A stretch of 64,000 nucleotides of DNA from Apoderus coryli (GCA_911728435.2 OU452198.1:6544001-6608000); one strand, 5' to 3'. Counted from the stretch's first letter, positions 52,640-63,560 are shown. The notes: generated by a model from the sequence alone, not told the origin. A program made the numbers and translations.

Positions 52640-53780
52640 TTATGACATTTATTCCTACTACGGCAAGTCAGAAAAAATTTGTATCCATGATAACTCAAAA
52701 ACCACTTAACGGATTTTAACCACATTTAGTACGAAAATACTACAGGATATTTATAGGTGGTGATTAACATTGAGCGTAGGCAAGGGGTTTAAAAGAGGGT
52801 TCAAAACATCATAGTCCTTAAACTTATCCGAAATATTGATTAATTTTTTGTGCGTTGAATTAAACATAACCTAAAATATTTAACCTAAACAATTAGATCA
52901 CATTGACATTCGAAAAAAGTGTAAAATGGGGTAAAAAGGTTAGAAAAAACGAATTTCTTAAACATAGCAGAAATATTGACTAGATATTTATAGCTTTCAT
53001 AGAATGTAACCTAAAAAAATGTGTTATAAATAACTTGTTTTCATAGGCGTTCGTAAATAGTGTAAAAAGGGTCAAAATAAAAACATATATACTTCCTAAA
53101 CTTATTCGGAATACGGAATAATTTTTAGTAGTTGCGATAGAATATAACCTAAAAAATGTTACATAATTTGAACACAGGCGTTCGAAAAAGGGTCAAAAAC
53201 GAAAAAAAAATGTTTTTCCAAATATAACAGAAAAATTGGCTACTTATATATAGCTTTGATATAAGATAACCTATATACATGCAGCATAACAATTTTGTTT
53301 ACATAGGGGTTCGTAAATAGTAGAAAAGGGGGCAAAATAAATTTTATAATAAAACTAAAAAAAATCAATTGTTTTGCGTACAAGAACTTGGCCTAGAAGA
53401 TCTGAAATATAAAATATGTACGTATAAATAGTGCCTCCAAAGAGATGAAAAATGAACAAAAGCCGATACTTAAAAAAATAGCTGATGTCTAAAACAAAAA
53501 AAAATACATATAAATTTTAGATAAATGACAAAAAGGTCATCAAATTATTAGTTTTACACTTAAATATGGAGAGCTATTCGTGCCTCGAGGGCAACAGTTA
53601 CTACTAACTAATTATTGATGTATAAAATGAAAAAAATAGCTGATGACTAAAACAAAACAAAAATTTATTAAATTTAGATAAATGACAAAAAGGTCATAAA
53701 ATTATTACTTTTACACTTAAATATGGAGAGCTATTCGTGCCTCGAGGGCAACAGTTTATTTTTTTAAATAATTTTTTATT
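52640..53780 (-). repeat. Tandem-repeat-bearing dispersed element, block 3
   Basis: Reverse-orientation units with GGCGTTCGTAAATAGT and a doubled end (GAGAGCTATTCGTGCCTCGA at about 53570 and 53726). At about 52945-52972 it preserves the sequence that the pogo-like element interrupts in block 1. Together with block 2 it makes a large inverted repeat inside the intron. Confidence 0.75.
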
Positions 53781-53825
53781 TATGTATTTATTTTTCAAAC
53801 AGTATTTCATTTATTTATTTTGTAG

Positions 53826-54101
53826 TTGAGTCTCCGAGAGGATCCAGTATCCGAGGTGTACATCGACAATCCACTGTCTCTCCGCGAGTTATCAGCTCTG
53901 ATATGTATTCGCCATCAGGCAATACAGAATACGAACTATGTTCCTGTAAGCGTCATGAAGTACATCTTCAACCTCAGCTTATCCATGCCGTGTTTATATC
54001 GGTATTGCAAAGGGCTTTGCCCTTGCTGTTGGTCTCCCGATAGGGAGGCCAGATATAAGAAGTTCAAAAATAGGTTAGCCCATTGCTACGGTTTATATTA
54101 A
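53826..54101 (+). CDS. Second coding exon of a small two-exon gene, SOCS-box-like (unsure)
   Basis: Preceded by the acceptor TTTATTTTGTAG at 53825, this exon encodes LSLREDPVSEVYIDNPLSLR, then ELSALICIRHQ and SVMKYIFNLSLSMPCLYRYC, and ends CYGLY with TAA. The order PLSLxxLxxxxCIR, then LxMPxxLYRYC, resembles a SOCS box (elongin-binding BC box, then LPxPxxLxxYL). The conserved Cys of the BC box is not in its usual place, so this is tentative. A Cys-rich GLCPCCW follows. No membrane segment or signal peptide is seen. The 3764-bp intron is full of opposed repeats. It could be a host gene or a last-exon fragment. Confidence 0.5.
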   Translation: MSLREDPVSEVYIDNPLSLRELSALICIRHQAIQNTNYVPVSVMKYIFNLSLSMPCLYRYCKGLCPCCWSPDREARYKKFKNRLAHCYGLY

Positions 54102-56626
54102 TAGAAGAATATTTATAAGATTTTTGTTTTTATCATTAAAATTATTATTCAAGAAAACACAAAAAAAAAGAGAGATCGGGTAACGTTTTCAAACCTTGTG
54201 ACAGCTTTAGCTTAAACCACAGCAAATCTCGACTAGGTCAGCCTTCAGGGGGGGTGCGCCACTAACTTTGCGGTAAAGTTACGATGTTTTGTATGTCACA
54301 AAGCTTGAATCCGCCATACGATCATTCGCCATAATTAAATTCAAAAAAAAAAAATATATATTTATACGAAATTATTTTTCACCACACAATACAAAAAAAT
54401 TTGAAATATTTATATTAATAAATATCGCCACGAAACAAAAAAACAAATGAATCTTATCACTGAATTCCTATTCTAAAAATTATAAAAGAAATATTCAGTA
54501 CAATAAACAATGTTTGGATCTCCCAAATACTGATATACGAAATTATTAACAAAAATACATATTATTGATCAGTCATTTAACTATACTAATATTCAATACT
54601 AAGTTCTAAAAAAATATATTACCAATAAAGTGAAAATTTTAATCGATATATCTATATCTATTGTTTATATTTATTTTAATAATAAAATAAAATAAGACAC
54701 CCTATACGTGATCACGAATAGTTCCCAACACTACTATGTAAAATAGTCTTATGATACATTTTCAAATATCACACGATTACGCAAGATAATAACAAAATAT
54801 ATAAACCCTTGATATTTTTTTTTTTTTGTTATTGAGAATAAAGAAATGTTTACTATTAAATAGTTGAGAGAAAAAAACCAAATGGTACTATTTAACACAA
54901 AAACAATTATATGAACATACAGAAGGAAAATTAATTTATTTCATTGCAACTCTGTTATATACGAGATATGAGAAATTCACTTTGTAAATAACTTAGTTAA
55001 TAAAATGACGTTCAACAAATAAATTTTTACAATAAAAACCTCGTCTCGTTCTGCTGATCAACCATCCATTTTTACACAAACCTTCGACAAGAACAATGAA
55101 CTTTTTTGTCACCATACAACAGCAGTCATAAATCGATGATTGCCAAAAATTGGAGTCAAAATCGTTCAAACCAATTTTTATTTATTACTTGATTATAATG
55201 GACAAACGGAATAATATCCGAACTGAGGAAGAAGAAAGAAAGAAGCCCTAAAAATATAAAATCAAGTCCTAAGTACGGGTACGAGGTTTAATAAAAAGGA
55301 AGCACAAAAAAAATTAAAGGAAAGTGTAGTTCCCTCATCTTGTTGTTGTGTGGCTTAATTGTAATCCAGTGATACTTTTCACATGGCCAAACAGAAATCG
55401 GTTACAAAGTTGAGGAAAAAACTGTAGAAGCTAAAATAGTCGAGCACACTCACCCAACAAGAATTGAAGTAGTTAATACAAATCCAGACAAAGCTGATTG
55501 TTTGATCGCACAATGCACATAATATATAACTTCCAAACCATCCAGAAATCAAACAATAATTTTGGATAACAATTCTCATAAATCCCACACAAAAATGGTT
55601 TCTATCAAGCTTAGAAAAATTTGAGAAAATATCCACTTTAACCACTCTTGTAGCACTTGACTTACAAATGAAGAATGACAATGAAAAATTCCACAAAACG
55701 CAATGTCAACTTAAGAGTTTCGACCAAAAAAAAAATTTCACACCTGGAGAATTAACATTATTCCTCGATGATAGCACGCCAACGATTGTTAAGAGAACTA
55801 ACACAAATATATTTTATTATGATTAATTAAAGAAACGATAATTAATATACTAAGAACACAATATGCTATAGAAAAATGAATATGAATAATAATTTCATAA
55901 TTCAAATAATTCTCCAAACAACAATTATGAATTCTAAATCAAAGAAAGAATGCCCTCTTTCATTTAAATCTGGGAAGTTAACATAGCGCACAGGAAAAAT
56001 CAATAAATATGTACTTCTACTACTGTAGGTACCCTTATCAACAAATTTTGTTTATTCATAAATTTAAATATTTTATGCCTATTTAACAATAGATGGAGAG
56101 AGATGTATTATTACCTTTTTAATTAGAACAATTTAAATTTTGAATCACATAATCATTTGTGTTATGGTGCAGGTAAGTATAAACCCGATGGTTACGAGAG
56201 CACATACAGGGATAGTCAGAAATTATGTACCCACAAAAATCAATTAAACATATTATTTAATACAAACATATTAATACTTGGAACAGTGTATGTTTCCATA
56301 GCAACAAATAATTTCCCTTTTTTTCTGAAAATAAAATATATACAAATTTTAAACGTAACACCATATACAATTATATGAGATTAAATAAAAATATATGAGA
56401 ATTTTATGTCCTGCAAAATATCTACATTTTTGAATGAATACAATTGGGGTTTTTGATTTTAAAGAACTAAAAAATTTTGAGAATAAATTGTGACCTTTAT
56501 GATAAACTTTGATATTATAGTTTTTAAATAATGTTGACAGTTAGTATGATAAACGCTCTATATACGGCAAGGAGATACCTGTCTTGATTTGTTTGTTTTG
56601 ATTTATTTTGTGTACCATTATAAAAT
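54102..56626. other. Gene-free AT-rich region
   Basis: Long AT-rich stretch downstream of the small gene. It includes low-complexity A/T runs, a possible ATTAAA signal at about 54136 and a 105-codon minus-strand frame (55379-55696) without features I can name. Confidence 0.4.
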
Positions 56627-56890
56627 TTATGGATTCTTTTCTTGAAAATTCTGTTGATCAAATTTATAGGATATTGATTTTTCATTACTTAATGCATTTT
56701 TTGCTTTTGTTATGGAATCTGATCTAAATTCTGAATAAGAAAGCTGAATCGCCCTATCAGCTAATCCAATAATAACAGATTTTTTTTGTGATGACGGGTG
56801 ACATAATTGATAGTTAAGGCACAGCATTCCGACTCCACGTTCGCACTTTGAAAAAAACTGTGACGTAAGATGCCGCCATTTTGGGTTACA
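56627..56890 (-). pseudogene. Penelope-like element polymerase fragment
   Basis: Minus-strand frame reads LNYQLCHPSSQKKSVIIGLA, then DRAIQLSYSEFRSD and KAKNALSNE. This corresponds to the region just after the reverse transcriptase core in Penelope-like elements (HPxSQKxxVIxGLxxRAxxLS followed by a helix ending in NxYP). Only about 65 residues remain. The GIY-YIG nuclease and polymerase motifs are not found. It matters because Penelope-like elements are the known source of hammerhead motifs of the sort found elsewhere in this window. Confidence 0.6.
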
Positions 56891-57433
56891 AGTCAGGTCC
56901 TGACTAAGAATAATTATAGTTTTTGGTTTCTAACCACAGTACTGTATTTTTATTTTTGTAAAAATATTTAAGTACATAATAATATCGCTGTCAATTTCAG
57001 AAATATTTGTGGTGTGTCATAGTGATTGAAAACAACCTTGAGTGGTGTTATCAGTTAAATGTTGACATGATTGGGTGATTTTTAATAACAATAATAATAA
57101 ACTTTTATTTTGTTTATTGAATTGATATATCTAATTTTTCTTCTGTAATGGTCGATAATTCGAAAAGCTGAAGTCTCCATGGGTTATTGTTTTTTTTAAT
57201 ATAACAATTTTTTTTTTTAAGTTATAGTAAACGCTTTATTTAATATTTTTTAAGTTAATTAGAGTGGCTATTTTTAACTAATATAAAACGTGATAGCCCT
57301 TATTCACTGTAATCTTCAACGAAAATGAGTAAAAGTTCGTACGTATCAGTTGCTCATGGTAACTATTGGAAAAAGTTGTTATTGTCAAAAAAGAATTAAG
57401 ATTGTCAGATTTTTGATTAGTTTTCAATTTCTA
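56891..57433. other. No gene recognised
   Basis: AT-rich spacer without features I can support. Confidence 0.4.
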
Positions 57434-58367
57434 CAGTATGTCCACGGATGCGGTTAACAAGAGGACAAATGGACCAAAAATTGAAAGATACGAAAAAAAG
57501 TTATTCTTGATAAAAATGTTTGCTTGTCGCAAAAATAAGAACTACCATGAAAAAAATTATTTTTATTAAACAGGGCGTCTCAAAAAGGCATAAATATAAA
57601 ATTAAACAAGAGCAAACAGTCTTATTTTGGTGTTTTAGCGTAAAATGATAAATAGAAAAAATGCTCCAAATTTAATTCTGACCCCGATTCCAGAGTTACA
57701 GAAGAATATTTAAATTTATGAAAAAAATTTTTTTTTAAACATAAAATTAAACAAATTAAAATTGAAAATATTATAAGTTTGTGAAAATTTCTATTGCCGT
57801 TTAAAATCTGATTTCCAACCCACAAACAAAAATCTAGCCTTTTTGCTTCATCCCCAGCCTCCAAAGTTTGGTTGAAATGAGGCTTGTAAGGATAAATTTT
57901 ATTTTCTTTTAAAACTTTTTGAATGGTAGATTTTCCCACCACCTCTAAATTCTTAGCCCTGTTTCTTAAAGAAAGCAATGGATTTTCATTTACTGATTCC
58001 CATATCAAAACTGTACTGGCATCGTCCTCATTATATTGTTTCTTTTCTTTTTTAATATCAAAAACTGATGAATTTTTTTTTCATAAATTTAAATATTCTT
58101 CTGTAACTCTGGAATCAGGGTCAGAATTAAATTTGAAGCACTTTTTCTATTTATCATTTTACGCTAAGACACCAAAATAAGACTGTTTGCTCTTGTTTAA
58201 TTTTATATTTATGCCTTTTTGAGACGCCCTGTTTAATAAAAATAATTTTTTTCATGGTAGTTCTTATTTTTTCGACAAGCAAACATTTTTATCAAGAATA
58301 ACTTTTTTCGTATCTTTCAATTTTTGGTCCATTTGTCCTCTTGTTAACCGCATCCGTGGACATACTG
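57434..58367 (-). mobile_element. 934-bp mariner-like derivative with about 300-bp inverted ends
   Basis: It begins CAGTATGTCCACGGATGCGG and ends with the complement, between TA at 57432-57433 and 58368-58369. The arms (about 57434-57738 and 58066-58367) match almost throughout. The 330-bp centre holds the N-terminal part of a transposase on the minus strand. The catalytic core is gone, so it depends on a partner element. Confidence 0.88.
57765..58020 (-). pseudogene. Mariner-like transposase N-terminal fragment
   Basis: The frame has MIWESVNENPLLSLRNRAKN, then STIQKVLKENKIYPYKPHFN, LEAGDEAKRLDFCLWVGNQI and FHKLIIFS. This is the second helix-turn-helix and linker of a mariner-like transposase, ending one residue before the first catalytic Asp (normally FSDE). 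The reading then runs into the inverted repeat. One extra Val suggests a local insertion. The nuclease domain is absent. Confidence 0.7.
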
Positions 58368-58749
58368 TATATTATATTGGTCAGTTAAAATCGTTTCAGT
58401 TTTGTATTTAGTTTGTTATTTTTCTTTATTAATAAATCGCGTTCATTTCAATTTTCGTGGTTTATTATGAATATCGTTGTAGTGAGTTAAACGGGTAGTT
58501 TAATTCACAAATTACAACAACAGCAACTTTAAAGGCAAATTTTGGCAAAGACTTCTTGAAACTTTATAATGATATTGTCAATAAAATAACAACTAGCCAC
58601 GCGACAACTTGTGTTTATGTTTCACTTGTATTTAGTTTAAAAACATATTAGATACTGTCATTTCGTAATATAAATTTTACGGTTATACAAATAGTTGTTA
58701 TAAACGTAAAATTATCTAGTATTTATCTTAATTTTTACTTATTACTCAC

Positions 58750-58850
58750 CTAACAGGATCTTTGGGGAAGCGAAAAAAATGTTTAGAGCAAGTGTACCGC
58801 TTATTGGGACAACATTTTGCAACACACACATGTCCTCCGTGATTATTCAT
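58750..58850 (-). CDS. First exon of a THAP-domain protein (partial)
   Basis: Minus strand ATG at 58848-58850 gives MNNHGGHVCVAKCCPN, then CSKHFFRFPKDPVR, and ends at AG|GTGAGT, a consensus donor, in phase 2. Cys-x3-Cys followed by FFRFPKDP is the start of a THAP zinc finger. The matching second half is not found in the right phase. The exon at 48978-49187 needs phase 0. It could be a host gene continuing beyond the recognised sequence, or an orphan exon. Confidence 0.55.
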
Positions 58851-59402
58851 TGTATGAATCCCAAGACACGTTAATAAAAATAAAATCCTTTTAATTCTCA
58901 CGAACACTATACCAAAAACACAAAACACAGATTTAGATTTAAATATTTATTTATCTCGTACACGCCGACAATGAACTATATATTGAACACAGGAGTGAAC
59001 TGTATCTATCTACGTCTATGCGATTATTTTGACGTTGTAACCCATAATGGCGGCATGCGCGACGATATGCGCAGGACGGCTTGCAAACGTGAAAGTCAGA
59101 ATACTGTATTATTTATTATACTGTGGTTAAGGTACCGTGATGACCAAGTAGGTTTTGTGTACCATTCAGTTCTAATGTCATTGTTAATCTTGTACAAAGT
59201 TAAATTAAATAATAAATTAAGTCAACATACCGAAAAAAAAAATGAAATATTTATATTGAGATTATTTAGTATTGTTTCCTCCAAATCTTCCATTACTAAT
59301 TGTGCAATGACACTTGAAATAGCAGCAGCATATTATAAATATATTAATTTTGTAATTCCATTCTTATTAATCGTGTCCTTCCTAAATATAAAATTGTTGG
59401 AA
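58851..59402. other. No gene recognised
   Basis: A 148-codon plus-strand frame (58971-59417) is hydrophobic at its end but has no features I recognise, and its last part enters the ribozyme element. I treat it as chance. Confidence 0.35.
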
Positions 59403-59585
59403 ATTTTCGTACGGTAGAGGACTTTACAAACAGAAACTTCAACTATTACTCTATACAACTACATCATGGTATAATTTGTACCATGCAACTAATTTTAACT
59501 GCCTGAAGAAGCGGCAATAAAAGCTGTGAAACGTCGCATATAGAGTAGTTGAAGCTTCTGTTTGAAGTCCTCTACCCTACGAAAT
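59403..59585. mobile_element. Short palindromic ribozyme-bearing element, family B
   Basis: Opposed arms AAATTTTCGTACGGTAGAGG..CTATTACTCTATA (from about 59403) and its near complement (to about 59588). The right arm carries a hammerhead-like motif, the left arm has lost it. A small hairpin (GGTATAATTTGTACC) is in the centre. The arm matches 12216-12290. Confidence 0.6.
59499..59542 (+). ncRNA. Hammerhead-ribozyme-like motif, family B
   Basis: Plus strand: stem I UGC/GCA, core CUGAAGA, one extra A, stem II GCGGC/GCUGU, GAAAC, triplet GUC. Compared with 12273-12314, stem I changes from U-G to U-A, a compatible change. Stem III has no loop. Confidence 0.45.
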
Positions 59586-60611
59586 TTTAATTTTGTAACT
59601 AATTCACGTGAATTAGATATTTATATTTGATTGGAATCTGGAATGTTGGCAGTAAAACACGCACAATATTTTTCATTTGTCACTGTCATCAAACGTTTAA
59701 CCTAAACAAAAATCATCACGTTCCAACAACTAAGAGAACAATGTACTATGAAACAAAACACACCATAAAAATAAGTCCTATTGTTTCTACGACTAATATA
59801 AATAGATGTATATTATACACACTTATATATCTGTGTATTGTCATAAACATCCAAGAGGAATATGGCAACGGTCAAGCCACATAACCATTTATTATAATAA
59901 TTGAACTTGAGGAACTTTGTTGTTATAATAACGCACGATATTGTAAGTATGAGTTTAGTACGCTGATGCATGTCAAAGACAAATAAAAAGTACGACCCCC
60001 CTGAAAATTGTAATAGTTATATAATCAGTCATATAACTACTCGTATTATGTAATACAGTGTGTCCCAAATTCGGCTTACATGCATTGCTATCTTGGAAAC
60101 GGTTAGAGCTACAAGGTCAGTTAAATTAGGAATGTTTTAGAGAATTTTATAATTTAAAGTAAAGGTAGGTAAATGTTTGAAATAAAGCAAAAAACGGAAC
60201 TTTAGAAATCATATATATTTGTAGACTAAAATATCAAAATGAAACAACCAACATCATAACAAAATAAATTAAAGTAAATTCTTGTTCACACCCGCTTTAA
60301 AGCATTTACTTAACTAATGGGGTACAGACACGTGGTTTATAAATACCTACTAGAAAATAACCCAAAACTAAAAATCTCATTTTTTTAGGAACAAATAACA
60401 GAAATATTGCCTAATGTCTACATATACCAGTTGGCTTTCGCCAGTGCCATTAACAAAAAAAAAAATGTCTACATATACCAGATAAGTACTAAACTTTCTA
60501 CGTATACTTGGATGATATTTTAAAAAATATGCAGATATGGCTGATATCAAATACCTACGTAACTTCGTTATAAAATCAAAAATGATAGCTAGGTACAATA
60601 GAAAAATAAAT
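59586..60611. other. No gene recognised
   Basis: One tip-like GTGTGTCCCAAATTCGG at about 60059. ATGTCTACATATACCAG is repeated at about 60414 and 60464. Otherwise featureless. Confidence 0.4.
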
Positions 60612-60775
60612 AAACTGGTGCCGTCGAGGCACGAATAGCTCTCCATATTTAAGTGTAAAAGTAATAATTGTATGACCTTTTCTCATTTATCTAAAATTTA
60701 TATATATATATATATATATATAGTGAGAAAATAATGGTTTTTAGGTCTTTTGTAAAAGAAACTAATGTATTTTAA

Positions 60776-60813
60776 GCCAACATTTCGACAATCTTTATTG
60801 TCATCCTCAGGGC
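60776..60813 (-). ncRNA. Hammerhead-ribozyme-like motif, family D, left arm
   Basis: Minus strand: stem I GCC/GGC, core CUGAGGA, one extra U, stem II GACAAU/AUUGUC with loop AAAG, then GAAAU (C changed to U) and triplet GUU. Confidence 0.5.
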
Positions 60814-61262
60814 ACAACTGTGTTCTGTTTGTGCGTGTCTCGTTTATATCAAAAATTCTTACCGACAAGAAGAAACAATGATGTCAGTTTTTATAAATTT
60901 TATTTGCACATCTTTATATGGATTTTTTATATGTATTATATACAGTTCTTAACAGGACAAATTTCTGACTTGGTTTCGTTTGTTATACTGATCTTATTAT
61001 TGTGTTCCTTGTTTTTTTATTTATGATAACATAATTTAAAGTTTTATGTGCTATCAAAATTATTTGATTAATTTTTTTAATTGTTTTTTAACTTTTCTTT
61101 TCGAGTTATTCTACCCTATTATATTTTTTAAAAATCTATATTACAATTTAACAAATGAGAAAAGAAGAGAAATAGTAGTTGATATGAGATTGTATATGTG
61201 TATCTGTATTTTGTATGTAACATTTCATTATTGTATTTGAGAACCTTGTTCTTTTCAGTTGT

Positions 61263-61300
61263 GCCCTGAGGATGACAATAAAGATTGTCGAAACGTTGGC
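61263..61300 (+). ncRNA. Hammerhead-ribozyme-like motif, family D, right arm
   Basis: Plus strand: GCC, CUGAGGA, extra U, GACAAU loop AUUGUC, GAAAC, GUU, GGC. The core is complete apart from the extra base; stem III has no loop. Confidence 0.5.
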
Positions 61301-62836
61301 TTAAAATACATTAGTTTCTTTTACAAAAGACCTAAAAACCATTATCTTCTCACTATAACAATAATAGAGGTCGTAAAAATTGAAAATTATAATTTATATA
61401 TATATTTTTGTTTTAGACATTATACCTATTGTATCGGGTTTTGCTCCTTTCTCTTATCTTTGGAGGCACTATTTATACGTACATATTTTATATTTCAGAT
61501 CTTCTAGGCCAAGTTCTTGTACGCAAAACAATTGATTTTTTTTAGTTTTATTATAAAATTTATTTTGCCCCCTTTTCTACTATTTACGAACCCCTATGTA
61601 AACAAAATTGTTATGCTGCATGTATAGGTTATCTTATATCAAAGCTATATAAGTAGCCAATTTTTCTGTTATATTTGGAAAAACATTTTTATGTAACATT
61701 TTTTAGGTTATATTCTATCGCAACTACTAAAAATTATTCCGTATTCCGAATAAGTGTAGGAAGTATATATGTTTTTATTTTGACCCCTTTTACACTATTT
61801 ACGAACGCCTATGAAAACAAGTTATTTATAACACATTTTTTAAGTTACATTCTATCAAAGCTATAAATATCTAGTCAATATTTCTGCTATGTTTAAGAAA
61901 TTCGTTTTTTCTAACCTTTTTACCCCATTTTACACTTTTTTCGAATGTCAATTTGGTCTAATTGTTTGGGTTAAATATTTTAGGATATATTTAATTAAAC
62001 GCACAAAAAATTATTCAATATTTCGGATGTTTGATTTTGAATTTTTGACCCCTCTTTTAAACCCGTTGTCTACGCTCAATGTTAATCACCACCTATAAAT
62101 ATCCTCTAGTATTTTCGTACCAAATGTGGTTAAAATCCGTTATGTGGTTTTTGAGTTATCACAGATACAAATATTTTCTGACCCTTTTATAGAATTTTTA
62201 CGGACGCCTATGGTACATTAATTTTTGTCGTCAATTCTACTAGTTAAATTTAAAAAATTTACATTTTCATTTTTTTTTATTTTACCCCATTTTCTACTAT
62301 TTACGAACGCCTATGTAAATAAAAAATTTATGCTGCATTTTGTAGGTTATCTTATATCAAAGTAGCCAATTTTTCAGGTATATTTGGGAAAGTTTTTTTT
62401 TTCGTTTTTGACCCTTTTTTAGACTATTTTCGAACGCCTGTGTGAGCCAATTCTTTTATGGAATATTTTGTAGCTTATATTGTATCACAAATATGAAAAA
62501 TTATTCCATATTTCAAATAAGTTTAGGAAATATACATTTTTTATGTTTTGACCCCTTTTCCACTATTTACGAACGCCTATGAAAGTAAGTTATTTATGAC
62601 ACATTTTATAGGTTATATTCTATCAAAGCTACAAATAACTAGTTAATATTTCTGCTATGTGAAATACGATTTTTTTAAATCTTTTTACCCCATTTTACAA
62701 TATTTTCGAACGACAATGTGGTACTAATATTGTATGTTCAATATTTTAGGTTATTTTCAATTAAATGCGTAAAAAATTATGCAGTATTTCGGATAACTTT
62801 AAGAACTATGATTTTTTCTAATTTTTGAACCCTCTT

Positions 62837-63560
62837 TTAAACCCATACGCTCAATGTTTCCCAAAATCTAATCAGCTCCTTGCCATGTCCAATAGTAATT
62901 TTGTACCAAATTTGTTTAAAATCTGTTAAGTGGTTTTTGCGTTTTCGTGGATTTTTCCGAGATTTTGCTGTTGCAAATTTATTAATTACATCACTAAAAT
63001 TTATACCAACAAAAATTTCTTGTTCAATTGCCAATATTGCTAGCCCAGACAATCTTTCTTGAAGCATTGTCGATCTTGAATAATTTTTAATGATTTTTAA
63101 CTTTGAAAAAGATCGCTCGCCAGAAGCTACAGATATAGGCAATGTCAGAAGAATCCGTGGAGATTATTATTATTATCCTGATCTGTCAGTGGTTCTTCAA
63201 GGACAGAACAACGTTTTAAAAGATCGCTGTCACTTAATTTGAATATGTCGCTAAAAAATATTATACTCATCTAAGTCAAATCGGTTTTTAGAGAGCTGAA
63301 AGTTTGGTCTATAATTTTTAAGACAAACCTAATTTTAAAGGCGGTTTTCGGATCATGAGGGGTCTCATCTCGGTGTTCATAGTCAAACAGTTTTGGTTTA
63401 AATTTTCTCCTGACCGTTGGTAACGGTGGAAAGTCTTCTTCAATTTCGACAGAGAGTGCTACTTCTTTCGCTTGTACAAGAATTTCTTGAAATGATTGGT
63501 CAGATCTATATTGCTGGGAGTGATCAACTAAATTTTTTAGAAAGGTTTGTCATACTTTAA
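62837..63560 (-). pseudogene. ZMYM1-type hAT transposase, C-terminal part, broken
   Basis: From about 63520 downward the minus strand shows ALSVEIEEDFPPLPTVRRKF, FDYEHRDE and FSSLKTDL, then IFKLSDSDLLKRCSVLEEPL in another frame. The frame 63142-62837 follows with PISVASGERSFSKLKIIKNY and TMLQERLSGLAILAIEQE, the hAT dimerisation domain found in ZMYM1-like transposases. Sequence between these blocks is missing and several frameshifts occur. The last residues run into the tandem-repeat block. A GGGGGCCC motif near 63650 recalls the ends of this hAT group. Confidence 0.75.

Larger units (their letters stand above)
60710..61390. mobile_element. Palindromic ribozyme-bearing insertion with 15-bp target duplication, family D
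   Basis: AATTTATATATATAT at 60695-60709 recurs at 61391-61405. Inside, arms of about 100 bp (60722-60820 and 61256-61355) are near-perfect mirror copies, each with a hammerhead-like motif. The centre is about 435 bp of AT-rich sequence. A 35-base unpaired tail lies on the right. The related sequence at about 53505-53525 shows the repeat without the insert. TA-richness of the site makes the duplication length uncertain. Confidence 0.65.
60612..62960 (+). repeat. Tandem-repeat-bearing dispersed element, block 4
   Basis: It starts GTCGAGGCACGAATAGCTCT and is interrupted at 60710-61390 by a ribozyme-bearing palindrome. It then carries two runs of units. Equivalent TTTACGAACGCC or TTTCGAACG points at 62294, 62427, 62567 and 62703 give unit lengths of 133, 140 and 136. 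It ends near 62945 in TTAAGTGGTTTTTGCGTTTTC. Confidence 0.75.

Noticed and set aside
49187..58750. Joining the THAP-like exon at 58750-58850 to the one at 48978-49187 as one gene
   Set aside because: The first ends in phase 2 and the second needs phase 0; the join would put a stop after a few codons.
60820..61507. Plus-strand frames of 60-80 codons in the ribozyme palindrome
   Set aside because: Hydrophobic, AT-driven frames between and across the mirror arms, without known domains.
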